A stretch of DNA of 64,000 nt. Source: Andrena cerasifolii (lineage: Eukaryota; Arthropoda; Insecta; Hymenoptera; Andrenidae). The notes under the pieces were generated by a model. That model was given only the letters and a program-made list of their open reading frames with translations. It was not told the DNA's origin and did no database searches. The translations under genes were made by a program, and so were the position numbers. The stretch's first letter is position 1. Each line of letters begins with the position of its first letter. Below are positions 9,780-21,684 of this stretch, in pieces. Where the stretch lies: positions 682,001 through 746,000 of the forward strand of contig NC_135126.1 of the NCBI RefSeq assembly GCF_050908995.1, in the 5' to 3' direction.

Positions 9780-11066
9780 CACAAATCTCATGCTCTATCA
9801 CCATTACATCTCACGCGAACTGGAGGTTGGAAACCAGGTTTATGCTGTCTATACCGGCTTCAGCAAAGCCTTTCATACAGTCAGCCACTCTATCTTAACT
9901 AAAAAGCTTGCATCGATTGGAGTTGGTGGTACTGCGTTGGCTTGGTTGGCCAGTTACCTCCACGGTAGGACGATGTCTGTAAAATGTTTTAATGTTCTCT
10001 CTACAAGATTTGATGTAACATCCGGTGTTCCTCAAGGCTTTCATCTTGGTCCGATACTGTTTAATCTTTTTATAGAGGTCCGATACTGTTTAAGCTTTTG
10101 CAGGAAGACCTATCTAATGTTGCCTTTTGATGTCTCACGAATCGTATGCAGTTGAACCTCTCGAAATGCCATGTGACGCGATTCCACCGCATTTTAAATA
10201 TTAATATTCTGTTTCATTACAGCATTGATGGGAAGTTTCTGGATTCTGTGGATTCCATTCGTGACCTAGGTTACCTTCTCTGTTATCTTCTCTGCCTCAG
10301 GTGATTTTAGAAAACACTTTGCCCATATTAGATGTACAGCCTCTTGGGCCCTAGGTTTTATGATGAGAGCTGCCGTTCACTTCAAAAACCCAAAGACGCT
10401 TAATACCACCCTCTTTACACTACCCTTGTTCTCCCTAATTTGGAACATTGCTCTAATCTTTGGATTCCTTATCTTATGTCACATCAAATCATTGGATAGC
10501 ATCCAACATAGATATTTGAGATATGCAGCATACAAATTGCGTATTCCTTTCGACAGAATGTCTTATAATTATGAGCATATCCTTTCTAATCTGGGCTACC
10601 TTCCTCTCGAAAAGCGGAGGCTTTTATCTGATCTAATACTTACCTTTAAAGTTATGAATCACCACATCAAGTGTTCGGAGCTTCTAAGCTTATTTGAAGT
10701 TAATGTACCGCCCAGAGTTCCTATTTAGGTTGCGTAAACATTCTACTACTTTTGGCATGAACAACTGTGTTGATAGACTATGTAGAACTTCTAATACTGT
10801 TGCGCATTTAGTAGATTCCTTCTGCCACTCATTATACTCTTTCAAGCATTTTGCGAGAAAGGCGGTTAATAACTCCCGGTAACTCCTATTTATTTCCATT
10901 GTATTTTATCTTATTCCTTTTGCTAGTACTCTATCTTTGCACTATTTTATTTTGGTTTCAGGCGTTCTTTTTTATGCTTCTACTTTTATGTACTACTCCT
11001 GTACTGACTTTTTTATTTCATATGTTCTAAAGGGTTTTTCCCGTATATATAAAAATAAAATAAAAT
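9780..11066 (+). pseudogene. Jockey-like non-LTR retrotransposon remnant (reverse transcriptase)
   Basis: LINE RT remnant; the intact enzyme would copy element RNA at a nicked target. The first block (9790-10080) reads GFSKAFHTVSHSILTKKLAS and ends in TSGVPQGFHLGPILFNLF, the hallmark RT blocks containing the first catalytic Asp (here G replaces D). The FADD box is deleted: the sequence jumps to a later block (LTNRMQLNLSKCHVTRF, about 10120-10190) in another frame. The downstream connection region (10430-10725) contains LDSIQHRYLRYAAYKLRIPF. The tail ends near 11066 in repeated TAAAA units, typical of LINE 3' ends. A direct repeat of GGTCCGATACTGTTTAA at 10048 and 10077 lies at the deletion. 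Only the 3' part is present (5' truncation). Confidence 0.87.
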
Positions 11067-11069
11067 AAA

Positions 11070-11894
11070 TAAGAAGAACGATGTCAATCTGTGATTTCAA
11101 GCATTGTCAATTCTGTTTTTTCTTGTTTTATCTTTTGTTAGCTATCGTAAAGTTCCCGATGGAGGACTCAACCAACAGCAGCAAATTAAATCACGCCTCT
11201 ACGTGCCTTCGTTTACTCATAATGGGCTCAGCCTCAGAATTTAATCGTCAAACGTTGCGCTAAGCTCCCAAGTAAAATCACATAGCGCCAGGGAAACTTG
11301 CCGCAGCGCCCCGGAGACTTTGGTAACCCCTGTATCGTCGGGCCCCTCATAATTGCCAGAGGGACGTATCGGTGTGAAACAGACGAGACTGGAAAGCTAG
11401 CGACTGTGTCCAGGAAAAGTCACACGGCCGGTTCGCTAAGCCGACTTGGATCCATGGGGAATTAATCCTCCGGTTAGTATGCGGCTGGTGAACCGGCTGT
11501 TACAACATCGCTTGGCAATAACCCTGCGAAATATTGTGTAAAGGCCGATATACCACCCCCGCTATCGCTCCACCTACCAGACGTGTGCCCGTTGTTGAAC
11601 TTTCACGCACCTATCTTGCTGCAGCAAACACACCAACCTCCTAGTTTAATCTGCCGATCTTAGATAGAGGCTCGACCGCCGGTGGACTTTCCCCGGCCAC
11701 ACTTATCTCGGAGAGGTGTGAGAATCGCGCGGGTGTCTGTCGAACTTTGCGCTGGTTGGATCTAGTGATGAGTTTGGTGGTGTAACGTATAGATTATAGA
11801 ATTAAGAGTTTAGAACAGTGGTTTTAGACGCAGGGGGAAAAGATACGGTGCATTTTTTCCTAATTTTGAGACTACTTAGGTGGGACCATCTTAA
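11070..11894. other. No gene recognised
   Basis: Mixed-composition sequence between the LINE tail and the large palindrome. No long reading frame with a recognisable domain and no paired repeat ends were seen. Confidence 0.5.
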
Positions 11895-13067
11895 TATACA
11901 GGGTGTCCCACTAAGGAGTGGACAGCGCGATATCTCTTAAAGTATTGTCGATAAAAATATAAAAAAAATAGGGAATTGCATGGTTCGAGGGGGCCCATTT
12001 ATTAGCGCGAACGAATTTTGTTTCCGATTATTATTTTAAAAGATACGATGGTCAAGTTCGGTTTTTCAAATGGAACTATTTTTTTTGAAGACCTGAGTTG
12101 ATAGTGCGTTCCAAGACAAATTCAATAAGCTTTAATGTATACACTTTATTTCCACTGGTTTTTAAGATATTGCGCTTGCAAATTTACTGATTTTCACTGC
12201 AAGAAACCCCTCTGAAATGGCAAAAACCAGGGGCGGTCTTACTGACGCCACGGGTGGCACTGCCTGTTGAAATGGATACTTACCTGCCAAAGGTCTACGC
12301 CAGAAATGGCAGGCCCAAAGGCTGGACAATTCTTTTCCGTCAGAAATGCTACTTAGGTAGGTATCGTTACTTTTATTTCGCACTTGCTTCTACGCTCGGA
12401 TGGCCGGTTCTTTTGGGAGGGATGCAAGTTGGATTGGTTAGGTTAGGAGGAGTGAAAGTTGCTAGACTAAATTTCAACCATAGGGAGCAGATTGTATCAG
12501 AACCAATCCAACTTGCATCCCTCCCAAAAGAACCGGCCATCCGAGCGTAGAAGCAAGTGCGAAATAAAAGTAACGATGCGCTTCTCGATACCGCAGATGT
12601 ACCTACCTAAGTAGCATTTCTGATGGAAAAGAATTGTCCAGCCTTTGGGCCTGCCATTTCTGGCGTAGACCTTTGGCAGGTAGGTATCCATTTCAACAGG
12701 CAGTTCCACCCGTGGCGTCAGTAAGACCGCCCCCGGTTTTTGCCATTTCAGAGGGGTTTCTTGCAGTGAAAATCAGTAAATTTGCAAGCGCAATATCTTA
12801 AAAACCAGTGGAAATAAAGTGTATACATTAAAGCTTATTGAATTTGTCTTGGAACGCACTATCAACTCAGGTCTTCAAAAAAAATAGTTCCATTTGAAAA
12901 ACCGAACTTGACCATTGTATCTTTTAAAATAATAATCGGAAACAAAATTCGTTCGCGCTAATAAATGGGCCCCCTCGAACCATGCAATTCCCTATTTTTT
13001 TATATTTTTATCGACAATACTTTAAGAGATATCGCGCTGTCCACTCCTTAGTGGGACACCCTGTATA
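11895..13067. mobile_element. 1.17-kb near-perfect palindromic element
   Basis: The left arm (11899-12439) and right arm (12501-13063) are inverted copies separated by a 61-base spacer. The outer ends read CAGGGTGTCCCACTAAGGAG, flanked by TATA on both sides. The arms differ by scattered substitutions and by about 22 extra bases in the right arm (around 12575-12600, GCGCTTCTCGATACCGCAG), so the palindrome is not an assembly mirror. No transposase is visible; the reading frames in each arm mirror each other. CAGGGTGTCCC-type ends are common in insect DNA transposons, but I do not assign the superfamily. Confidence 0.88.
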
Positions 13068-13826
13068 TAAAGAGTGTTTGTGTGTTTGTTTGTCGCCTAA
13101 AATCTTTCGAGCGGTAAACTCTGGGATCACGAAATGTGCCCCACCTCATTATGCCTCAGAGTTAGGAGCGATGGGGCCGCAGTGATGGAGGGGGAAACAG
13201 CTAAAGAAGCGGTGGTAATGTGTGCGTGAACTGACGCCAGCGCCAAGCCAGCCGAGTGGCCCCAACGCGAAGCTAACCACGGCCAACCAGCGTTGACAAT
13301 CTATTTCCCGGCGACGCTGGTTGGCCGTGGTTAGCTTCGCGTTGGCACCACTTGGCTGGCTTGGCGCTGGCGTCAGTTCGCGACACATTACCACCGTTTC
13401 TTTAGGTGTTTCCCCCTCCCATAGACATATACAGACGGAGCAGAAGCTGGGACTATCGGCGAGGGTAACGGTAGGCTTGGAGGGGAAAAGGCAGAGGTCA
13501 GATACAGGCGCGTCGGGTTAGCTTCGGAAGCATTCGGCATGCATATCCACTGCGTTACTCGGTTTGCCTGTATCGCTCCCCTTACCGCGAATCTTACACC
13601 CCCCTCAGCTTACGCTCCGTCTATATATGTCTATGATGGGGCCGCAGTGATGGAGGGGGCATAGATCCGTCTATATATGTCTATGGGCCCCATCGCTGCT
13701 AACTCTGTTATGCCTAGCTAATCCAGATGAATGTGAATATTTTCACAAAAAGTAAATAAATAAATAAAATTTTGTTTTTATAAAATCAGAATCTAAATTT
13801 CGGGCGAAGCCGAGTAGTAAACCTAG
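13068..13826 (+). mobile_element. Probable non-autonomous Helitron
   Basis: The 3' end has the expected form: GGGCGAAGCC near 13802-13811 forms a short hairpin, and CTAG lies at 13823-13826 followed by T. The 5' side (about 13072-13110) has GTGTTTGTGTGTTTGTTTGTCG, which resembles the start of insect Helitrons. It is non-coding. The exact 5' border is blurred because the palindromic element adjoins it. Inside are an inverted repeat (13182-13416) and repeated GTCTATATATGTCTATG words. Confidence 0.5.
13182..13416. repeat. GC-rich inverted repeat
   Basis: Arms of about 105-115 bases around a spacer of about 20 bases (TGACAATCTATTTCCCGGCG at about 13293). The left arm has GACGCCAGCGCCAAGCCAGC and CGAAGCTAACCACGGCCAAC; the right arm has the inverse. 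It is immediately followed by a second inverted pair (ATAGACATATACAGACGGAG at 13421 and CTCCGTCTATATATGTCTAT at about 13615), the last repeated once more at about 13668. Confidence 0.85.
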
Positions 13827-13829
13827 TAT

Positions 13830-16800
13830 CGTTATATGTCTGCACGCTACACGCCACGCGGTCTTTAAGCCCCCATTAATGGAACAATTATCTAAGTCAT
13901 GCTTCCGTCTGTCACTTTTACGCTTTCACTATACCTACCTCTACGGCCGACAACGCGTGTATATGTACCTATACTGATACCGCCACCGAAGCTCAAGGTG
14001 CTGAGAGAACTGTAGGCAAGGAGAAGAGGGAAGCGCCCATTTGGGGTGGGTCTCGCCAACGATAACGAGCTCGCTCAGTTTTATTATTGCTCGATGTAAT
14101 ACAGAAATCTGGAAAGAAAAATGTTACTTACCATGCAAATAATCGGTAGTCTCGTCGAAATTCATGAAGGATTGCCCTTCGGCAAGAATGGTGAAAGGGT
14201 TAATATCAATAACAGAGAAAGACAGCTTTTTAAGGGCAGTTACTTCGCCCCACATTTTATTACATATGTCGAGTGTATCCATAAGAATCTCTCTCATTTG
14301 TTTTCTCATGTAAATAACAACATTCAACTCAACGGCGCAAAGCATAATAGTATCATATAATAATATATCATGTAACATACAATATATATATGATATATCA
14401 TTACTCAATAGTCCCTCTTAATTCGTATATTTATATTTATATATATTTATTTATATATTTATATATTTATATATTTATATTCTGTGTTATGTATACATAT
14501 ATACCTTCGCGTTTAATTCGTTTTATCCGCCAGCCTCGACCGCACCGTTTTCCTCCGGAGCTCGATAGAAAGCACGCCCGAGCCGCCCGGCCCAGAACGA
14601 CTTTACAGAATATTCAACTCTAATCCATTTACGCCAGGAGTTCACTTGAGCAGCTGTTCATTACAAGTCCTAAATAGGAAAATAAGTTACATTTTTCTAG
14701 CGTCGTTTCTCTACAAAAGCAAGTACCGCCGCGTATCAAAATTTATCCTCCACCATTTACAACGAGGCACGTCCTCTGTTTAGTGGAGGCTGCCTCCGCT
14801 CGAGGGGCACGATGACATCGACGCGAAACGTGAGGGAATCATTTCTATCGCGTCAAGTTGAAATTTCTACAGTAGTACAGGTCAATCGCATAGCAGCCAC
14901 CTAATCCGACCATCAGCCACGAGTAGCATTAAACATCGACGCCTCGGTTTAATTAGCCTCGTGCTTAGCGCACGTCCGCGCGAAAGTACTAAATTCAATG
15001 TACAAACTTCCGTCCCCGATATTACCCAAGGAAAATACCGAGTCTCGCTCCCGTTTAACTTCCGTTTAACTCCGGTTACAAACTCCCGCCGAGCACCGAG
15101 CGGAAACGATGCGGCCGACCACTTAAAACCACTTAACCACTAAGACGACCATTCCTCGCGTCGATTTCGTTACACGTTACACGCTAAGGTCAAAATATCC
15201 TCCCTATGGTATTTTACTTCTCTATCTCCGCACCCTTGCTTCTTTACAATGGCCGTAGAAAACGGGGGGGAAATCAATGAACGACGAAACGGAAGTGCCT
15301 CGCGAGGGACGTGTCCCGATCATCCGAAATCGATCTATGATTTCCTTGGAACACGACGTTATTTACGATAATATCAACTCCGAATGCTATGCAATTTGGA
15401 TATCGAAGTTTCCAATTCTAACGATGCTGACGCTTGGCTTGATAGACTTCGTTAATTTCATGGCTGGCGTATTTTTCGAAAGAAAAGAATTGTAGTTTAA
15501 GCAAGTTTCTTATTTCTTCCACGCCTTTCTATGAATAGGTCGTTATATTTATACTTGTCAGAAATGGTAAAGAAACTCTTTGCCTCGGCAGTGTCATCAT
15601 TTCCTCCTACGTCACATCAGTCTTGATTTACGCGGGGATGGTGAAGAAACAACCACAGCAGAGTTTCCAATCCACGAAACCCATCGACCAATTTTAATTC
15701 AGTTCGCGAAGATAGAACTTATCATCTTCAAAATTACAAGCTTCAATATCCAAACAGCTGACTCTCCCATCGAATTTTTTTTCCAACACAAATAAAGACA
15801 CAGTACCCTTTACTTTTTGGTGGCCAATAAAATATTCCAAGGGGTTGTGAATCGACTACAGATGTTTGGGTCATTTCAATCGCCAGATCAACACGCGGCC
15901 ATAACATGACTTCTAACCGGACGCTTCGGGTGAACTTACTCTAAGTCAATGCGAAGTAAGGCAAAGTATGCCAACGGCACGAGCGAATTCTCCGGAGCCT
16001 CTCCATCTTTTTGCAGAATTGACGTTCGGGATCCTGTAAAAATGGCCACGAACTCGCCTGCGTGTCGTGGGGACACTGTGCCTCGTCCTGTTTCCTCTAC
16101 AGTTATCGTTTAGTCTATTTACTCGTATTTACAGGATCCGCCAGTTGACGTGTCGAACGTTATTATACTCAGGCCGATATTCGTATAGTGCGGATGTGCG
16201 GCATTGTTATCTATCGGTACAAATTAGCAGGAAAGGAATATGGGGCGAACCATCGCGCCTCTCCTTTCTCGTCCCTGAACTGTGTTAATTACGAAGTGCC
16301 TCTGAAACTGTGCAATTAGGGTGAAGATCAAAGAGAGGCAACGATCGTAGAGAAGAAAGGTGGTCTTGGTTCTCTTGGTGTTTACAGATTGTTGCTCGAA
16401 ACCATTTAAAATTAATTGAGTCTGTCTTTCTTTGAGACAGCAATACCTTTAGATGGTTTGGATTTTGAAAACTTTTTGTGTATCTTCCCCTCTGATGTAT
16501 CATCCCCTTTTCATGAATTAAATCTGAGTTGCTTTGACAGTTTCAGAATGTTTCTATCGACAGTAATTTCCTCCATAGTTCATTGAAAGAGCTGCTGTCA
16601 CAATCGGTTGGAATAACGATTTGTTTAAACGATACCAGTGAGCTCACTGCAGTATTAGCACAGTTCAGTATTAATTGCACGGGTGTTACGTGTATCTTAA
16701 CGGTTGTTTCGCGCGATACTTTGGGCGGGATTTCGTGTACTGCGATTAGACTCTTTTTTTTCAATTTTCCTCGACACACGGAGGCTTAGCACTAAATGGA

Positions 16801-17100
16801 AGAGATTACTCAAAAGATTACAGTAACTTACTATAAAATCACCAAACTTGAGTCACCGAGAAGTTATTTACAATTATTCCAATAGAAGACTTAATGAAGT
16901 TAGATTCCTTTCGTAAAATGGTTCGTTGTTTATAAAAAAGTATCAAGTAGAATATCGATATGTTCACACAAAAGCGCTCACGAACCAGTTTAGCTCTTTC
17001 ATGTTCAAGCGCAGAACGTGTTTACGCTGGGAACTTCTGAATTGTCATGTTTCACGGGGAAGAATAAAGAAATGGCATCGCGAAACGCTCGAAGTCGATG
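13830..17100. other. No gene recognised; one AT-rich simple repeat
   Basis: Mixed-composition sequence without recognisable coding domains or paired repeat ends. About 14415-14480 is a run of TATTTATA words. Reading frames here are short and have no family resemblance. Confidence 0.5.
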
Positions 17101-17108
17101 GTTCCTAG

Positions 17109-19331
17109 CAGAGTTGGGCATTATCTAGATAAAAAAATCATTTAAATAACAAATCGAATAAAACATACTTTATCTTTATCTATTATTCGAAGTTCGAATA
17201 ACCCCAATGTATCTTATTCGAAGCGCCAGGGATGAATCGTTTATTCGATGGGAATTCATCCGACGAGGCAAAGATACTTTTCTTATTGGATGCCTTTCGC
17301 TCTGAGCTTTGAATAACTTTTTCTACTTTAGCTGTGTTACGAGCCGAGGCTGATGGCAATGAGATTGGCGGGTGTGATGCCGAGGATCGAGTTTGTTTGT
17401 TTGAGTTTGTTAGTAACGGACGAATCGGGGTCTGGTATTCCCGGGAGCCGCTATAAGGAGGTTGGTTGTCGTGGACGAACCGGGGTCTGGTATCCCCGGG
17501 GCCACTAGAAAAGTAAGTATCACGGACCAACCGGGGTCTGGTATCCCCGGAAGCCATTAGGAAGGTGGTTATCGTAGACGAACCGAGGTCTGGTATCCCC
17601 GGGAGCCACTAGGGAGTTGATTGTCGTGGACGATCCGGGGTCTGGTATCCTCGGGAGCCACTAGGAAGGTAAGTTTCACGGACGAACCGGAGTCTGGTAT
17701 CCCCGGGAGCCATTAGGAAGGTGGTTATCGTGGACGAACCGAGGTCTGGTATCCCCGGGAGCCACTAGGAAGGTAAGTATCACGGACCAACCGGGATCTG
17801 GTATCCCCGGGAGCCACTAGGAAGGTAAGTTTCACGGACAAACCGGTGTCTGGTATCTCCGGGAGCCGCTAGGAAGGTGGAAGTCGTGGACGAACCGGGG
17901 TCTGGTATCCCCGGGAGCTACTAGGGAGTTGATTGTCGTGGACGAACCGGGGTCTGGTATCTCCGGGAGCCACTAGGGAGTCGATTGTCGTGGACGATCC
18001 GGGGTCTGGTATCCTCGGGAGCCACTAGGAAGGTAAGTTTCACGGACGAACCGGAGTCTGGTATCCCGGGAGCCGCTAGGAAGGTGGAAGTCGTGGACGA
18101 ACCGGGGTCTGGTATCCCCGGGAGCCACTAGGAATGTTAATTTAGCCTCGTAACTTTATAATGCGATACACCTCGAGCGGTAAAGATGTATCTATGTGGG
18201 TTAGTCTCGTAGAGGTAGTTCAGATGATGATTAGATTCAAATAAAAGAACTCTGAGTAAGAAATAACTAATTATATTCTATAAGCTCGGTTCTTACAATT
18301 GTTTGAGTGTTTAGTTTTCGCGGTACCTAAGTCCACCTCTGGGTTTTGACCCACTGAGAAATGCGGGGGTCTCAAAGACTTTAATAATTACAACGCCTAT
18401 CAACAACACTGCGAGCTGTATGGCTGAAGTTGGATTAATACTTGACGAAAAATGTTACTCGATCTCGCTAGCCTCTTTCGTCTAAAGCAGTACACTTGAA
18501 ATGAGGCCACGAGTGTGGATTCTTGGCCCTTTTTATACGGTGAAATTCGGCTAGAAAGTAGTAAGGACACGAGTGCCTTCATTGAATATTAGGTTTTCGG
18601 GGAAAACTCGGTTGCATCACACCACTGCAGGAAACGGTGACCTCGCCGGGTCACGTGCATTCCGGACACCCGCAAGGGTTAAAAAGTCAAAGATAGATCC
18701 ACGCACGTAACAGCTGCATCTTTATAGAAATGAAAGCATCAATTTTACAGAAATTAAAGTTCTTTATTTTTCGTCGCATCGATCTGAAAGTAACATCAAC
18801 GAATTCCTAGCATTCTCCCGATTAAAAGGACAAAATAATCATGCAAATCGGACAATTTTCAGCGAAGTAGGCTTTAAAATCAGCAAACCAATTTTTCGTG
18901 TAACTTCGTTAATTATAGCCCGAATTATGTCGGGTTTAGTACCATTTTCATGGAGAAAACACTAAAAGACAAGGAGTCGATTCACGACACTTTCGTAAAG
19001 ATCCGATGAGAAATGCGGAAATCCACTTCTTAATGATATTCCAAACCCCTTCGAGGGTCGAAAGCCATAACATTCGTCAGGCAAATTCTGACAGGTGTCG
19101 CTGAAGAATCACCCTGTACAGCTAAAGTAGAAAAAGTTACTCGCAGCTCAGAGCGAAAGGCCTTCGAATAAGAAAAGTATCTTTGCCTTGTCGGATGAAT
19201 TCCCGTCAAATAAACTGGCGCTTCGAATAAAGATACTTTGGGGTTATCTTTATTCGACGAAGAACGAATTCAATTTTTCTCTTTTATTCGAATTTGAAAA
19301 TTTTATTCAGATAATTTGATGCCCGTCTCTG
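17109..19331. mobile_element. Non-autonomous hAT element (CAGAGTTGGGCA family) with minisatellite
   Basis: The ends are CAGAGTTGGGCA (17109-17120) and TGCCCGTCTCTG (19320-19331), flanked by identical 8-bp duplications GTTCCTAG (17101-17108 and 19332-19339). The terminal inverted repeats are long, about 220 bases (17109-17335 against 19116-19331), and are rich in TTATTCGAA words. The interior shares sequence with the relative at 39857-43578: 18799-18975 matches 40183-40245 and 41545-41630, including GCATTCTCCCGATTA. A 52-bp minisatellite fills 17415-18135. No transposase is visible. Confidence 0.85.
17415..18135 (+). repeat. 52-bp minisatellite, about 14 units
   Basis: The word TCTGGTAT recurs at 17431, 17486, 17537, 17589, 17641, 17693, 17745, 17797, 17849, 17901, 17953, 18005, 18057 and 18108: a steady 52-base period after the first units. 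Each unit holds a hairpin-prone CCGGGG-TCTGGTATCCCCGG core. Units come in sequence variants: some end AAGGTAAGTNTCACGGAC, others AAGGTGGTTATCGTGGAC or GAGTTGATTGTCGTGGAC. Because 52 is not a multiple of three, no repeated peptide results. Confidence 0.96.
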
Positions 19332-19931
19332 GTTCCTAGGCCTCGGAAGCGTCCCGTGTTTCGTCTCGATGACGAAATTAAATATCTCATCGGGGTAAGT
19401 CCGCGTAATCCTCGAGCTCTACCCTTCTTTAATCCATCATGGGCGTTAACCCGTTAGCGCCCAGTGCCGGTACCCTCGAACCTGTTGCTTTGAACAAGAT
19501 GTACGCTGAATAATGGATATTCCTAAGTAGTTCGAAGTCCGCTTAAACCGACACGCTGCAACCGTGTTTGCGCGTTTCACGGATAAATTCCAAACCCCGC
19601 TAACTAGCGCGCGGATAAATTGATCGTGTAACGCGTTAACGGAGGATCTCGATGGTGAAGCATCACTATCGACACGTCAGAATTGGAGACATTTGATTTG
19701 AAGTTGGAAGAAAAAAGGGAGACTTCGAAATAATGCTTGCTCACTTGAGATAAATAATTATTTCACTATTATTGGCTTTAAATATTTAGTTGTTGCAAAT
19801 GAAGTGGCCGTTTCTGTTTTTTTTTTAATTTAAACTTTTATTTGACAAATCTAATGCGTATTTGATCGATCAAAAGAGTCACCATCGACTTCAATACACT
19901 TCTCCCAACGCCAAATAAGTGTACCAGTGCA

Positions 19932-20836
19932 CAGTGGTCTGGATGCCTACTTCTAATTTTTCTCAAACTTGGTGATCAAGGGTTTTTGAGGTCACTGATA
20001 ACGAATCGGACACCAAAAATGCAAAATTGAAGATAGCGGAATCAAAATAACGAAAATTGAAAACACGTTTATATCGATTTTTTCCAATGCAAATTCATTT
20101 TGTCATATAATTCGACTATTTATCGCAAATTATTAATAAAAAACAGTATTATTATTAAGAAATAAAATTTTCGTGGCGATAATTAAATAGCAATTTTTTC
20201 CGCACAAATTATTATTTTATCACGGAATTCAATTAAATACTTATATTTTTGTAAAAAGCACACCTGTACTAGAGAAGAAAAGAGGACAAAGAATCAGTTC
20301 TAACATTATCTTTAACTAAATAAATATAACTAAATAAATAAATATTATTCATATACACGCAATGAAAACATCTTCCAAATACCGCGAGCGTCATTTCTAA
20401 AAGTCTGCATAAAATTGAAGACTGCAGGAGACTGCACTTGAAATTTGCGTGTCCTTATTAGCAATTGTGTAAGCTTTCATGTAAGAAATGTCCGACGTTA
20501 ATCACTCTTAATCATTTTTTTATAAGCCTTCTCAAAGTTTCAATTGATATATATATGCTTATGGCACATATAAATAAGTGAAATATACTTCTTTATCTAT
20601 ATAACTGTATAATACAAACACGTATTTTAATGTTCTATAATGAGTAATTAGAACAATTAGATTCACATAAAATTTCATGATTTTTTCTTTGTAATATTAT
20701 ATGTAATCAAAGAATCATCTGAAAAAGGAAAGGTATGCGGATTTAGAATCTTTAGAGGGTTGTCAATTCATACAAAAAAAATACATTGTAAAGTTGAAGT
20801 TGAGAAATTGAATTTTGGCCACCCTCCAGACCACTG
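19932..20836. mobile_element. 0.9-kb inverted-repeat element inside the mariner
   Basis: CAGTGGTCTGGA (19932-19943) and TCCAGACCACTG (20825-20836) are perfect inverted ends, flanked on both sides by TGCA (19928-19931 and 20837-20840). The mariner coding sequence is interrupted just after KGIA and resumes on the other side, which defines the insertion. The interior is AT-rich and non-coding. The ends are hAT-like in starting CAGTGG, but an 8-bp duplication is not seen, so the superfamily is open. Confidence 0.6.
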
Positions 20837-21534
20837 TGCAATGCCTTTCTGAAAGAAATCCAGAGTACAAGAGGCAATGAATTTAGCGAATGCAGTTTTT
20901 ACATCCATTTCTTCTCGAAACACTTTTCCAGTCAAAAAGCTATCTAGGTGCTTGAAAAAATGGTAGTCTGCAGGTGAAAGTTCAGGAGAATAAGGAGGGT
21001 GAGGGAGAACTTCGCACTTCAATGCTGTTAACTTTTTAAAGGTTTGTTTTGCAGTGTGTGGTCGAACATTATCATGAAGCAATAACACACCACGTCTATT
21101 GACCAATGCCGGCTGTTGAATACGCAGTTCTTCATACGCGATATCAATTTCTTGTCAGTATTTCTCTGAATTTATGGTTTCACCTCGTTTTAAAAATGAA
21201 AAATGCACAAGACCCCTTGCTGACCACCATACGGACACCAAAATCTTTCGCGGATGAAGGTTCGGTTTCGGCATACGTTTTGGGGATTCATCTGCATCCA
21301 ACCACTGTGCAGAACGTCGTCGATTGTCATAAAGAATCCATTTCTCGTCACAAGTAATTAATCCATGACGAGAAAACAAAGAAGAACTGATCTCTAAGCG
21401 CGGATTTTGTTGTTTTCAGTAAGTTCACATGGGACCCATTTGTCCAGCTTTTTAACTTTCCCCATGGCCTGTAGATGTCGGGAAACAGTTGAATAGTGAA
21501 TATTCGTTCTCACTGCGATTTCCCGAACAGTTTA

Positions 21535-21684
21535 AGGCTCCCCGAAACCAACGCGAATATCCGCTCCGCGCCGCGGATCAGATAAGGCAGCAGTTTTTTA
21601 TACGCGGTGGCTTATGGGCAGTGTTATCTGATCCGCGGCGGATCCGCTCCGCGCGGCGAAATTCGCGTTGGTGTGGGGGAGCCT
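21535..21684. mobile_element. GC-rich MITE (AGGCTC family), copy 1
   Basis: 150 bases with inverted ends AGGCTCCCCGAAACCAACGC and its near-complement GCGTTGGTGTGGGGGAGCCT. The middle is rich in CCGCGGATC and CGGATCCGC words. It splits the mariner transposase between the EEDSRL and TVREIA parts; the reconstructed target reads CAGTTAAGCG, giving a TTA duplication (with one extra T on the left). Copy 2 is at 23595-23746. TTA duplications point to the PIF/Harbinger superfamily, by inference. Confidence 0.78.

Noticed and set aside
12254..12709. Two similar small proteins on opposite strands
   Set aside because: They are the same sequence read from the two arms of a palindrome and resemble no known family.
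11895..13067. Assembly inversion artefact
   Set aside because: The arms differ by about 22 extra bases and by substitutions, and the ends have clear transposon form.
17183..17557. A 124-residue minus-strand frame over the minisatellite
   Set aside because: It is a by-product of the GC-rich repeat and breaks in the next units.
17415..18135. Repeat protein gene
   Set aside because: A 52-bp period shifts the frame at every unit, so no repeated peptide could be encoded.
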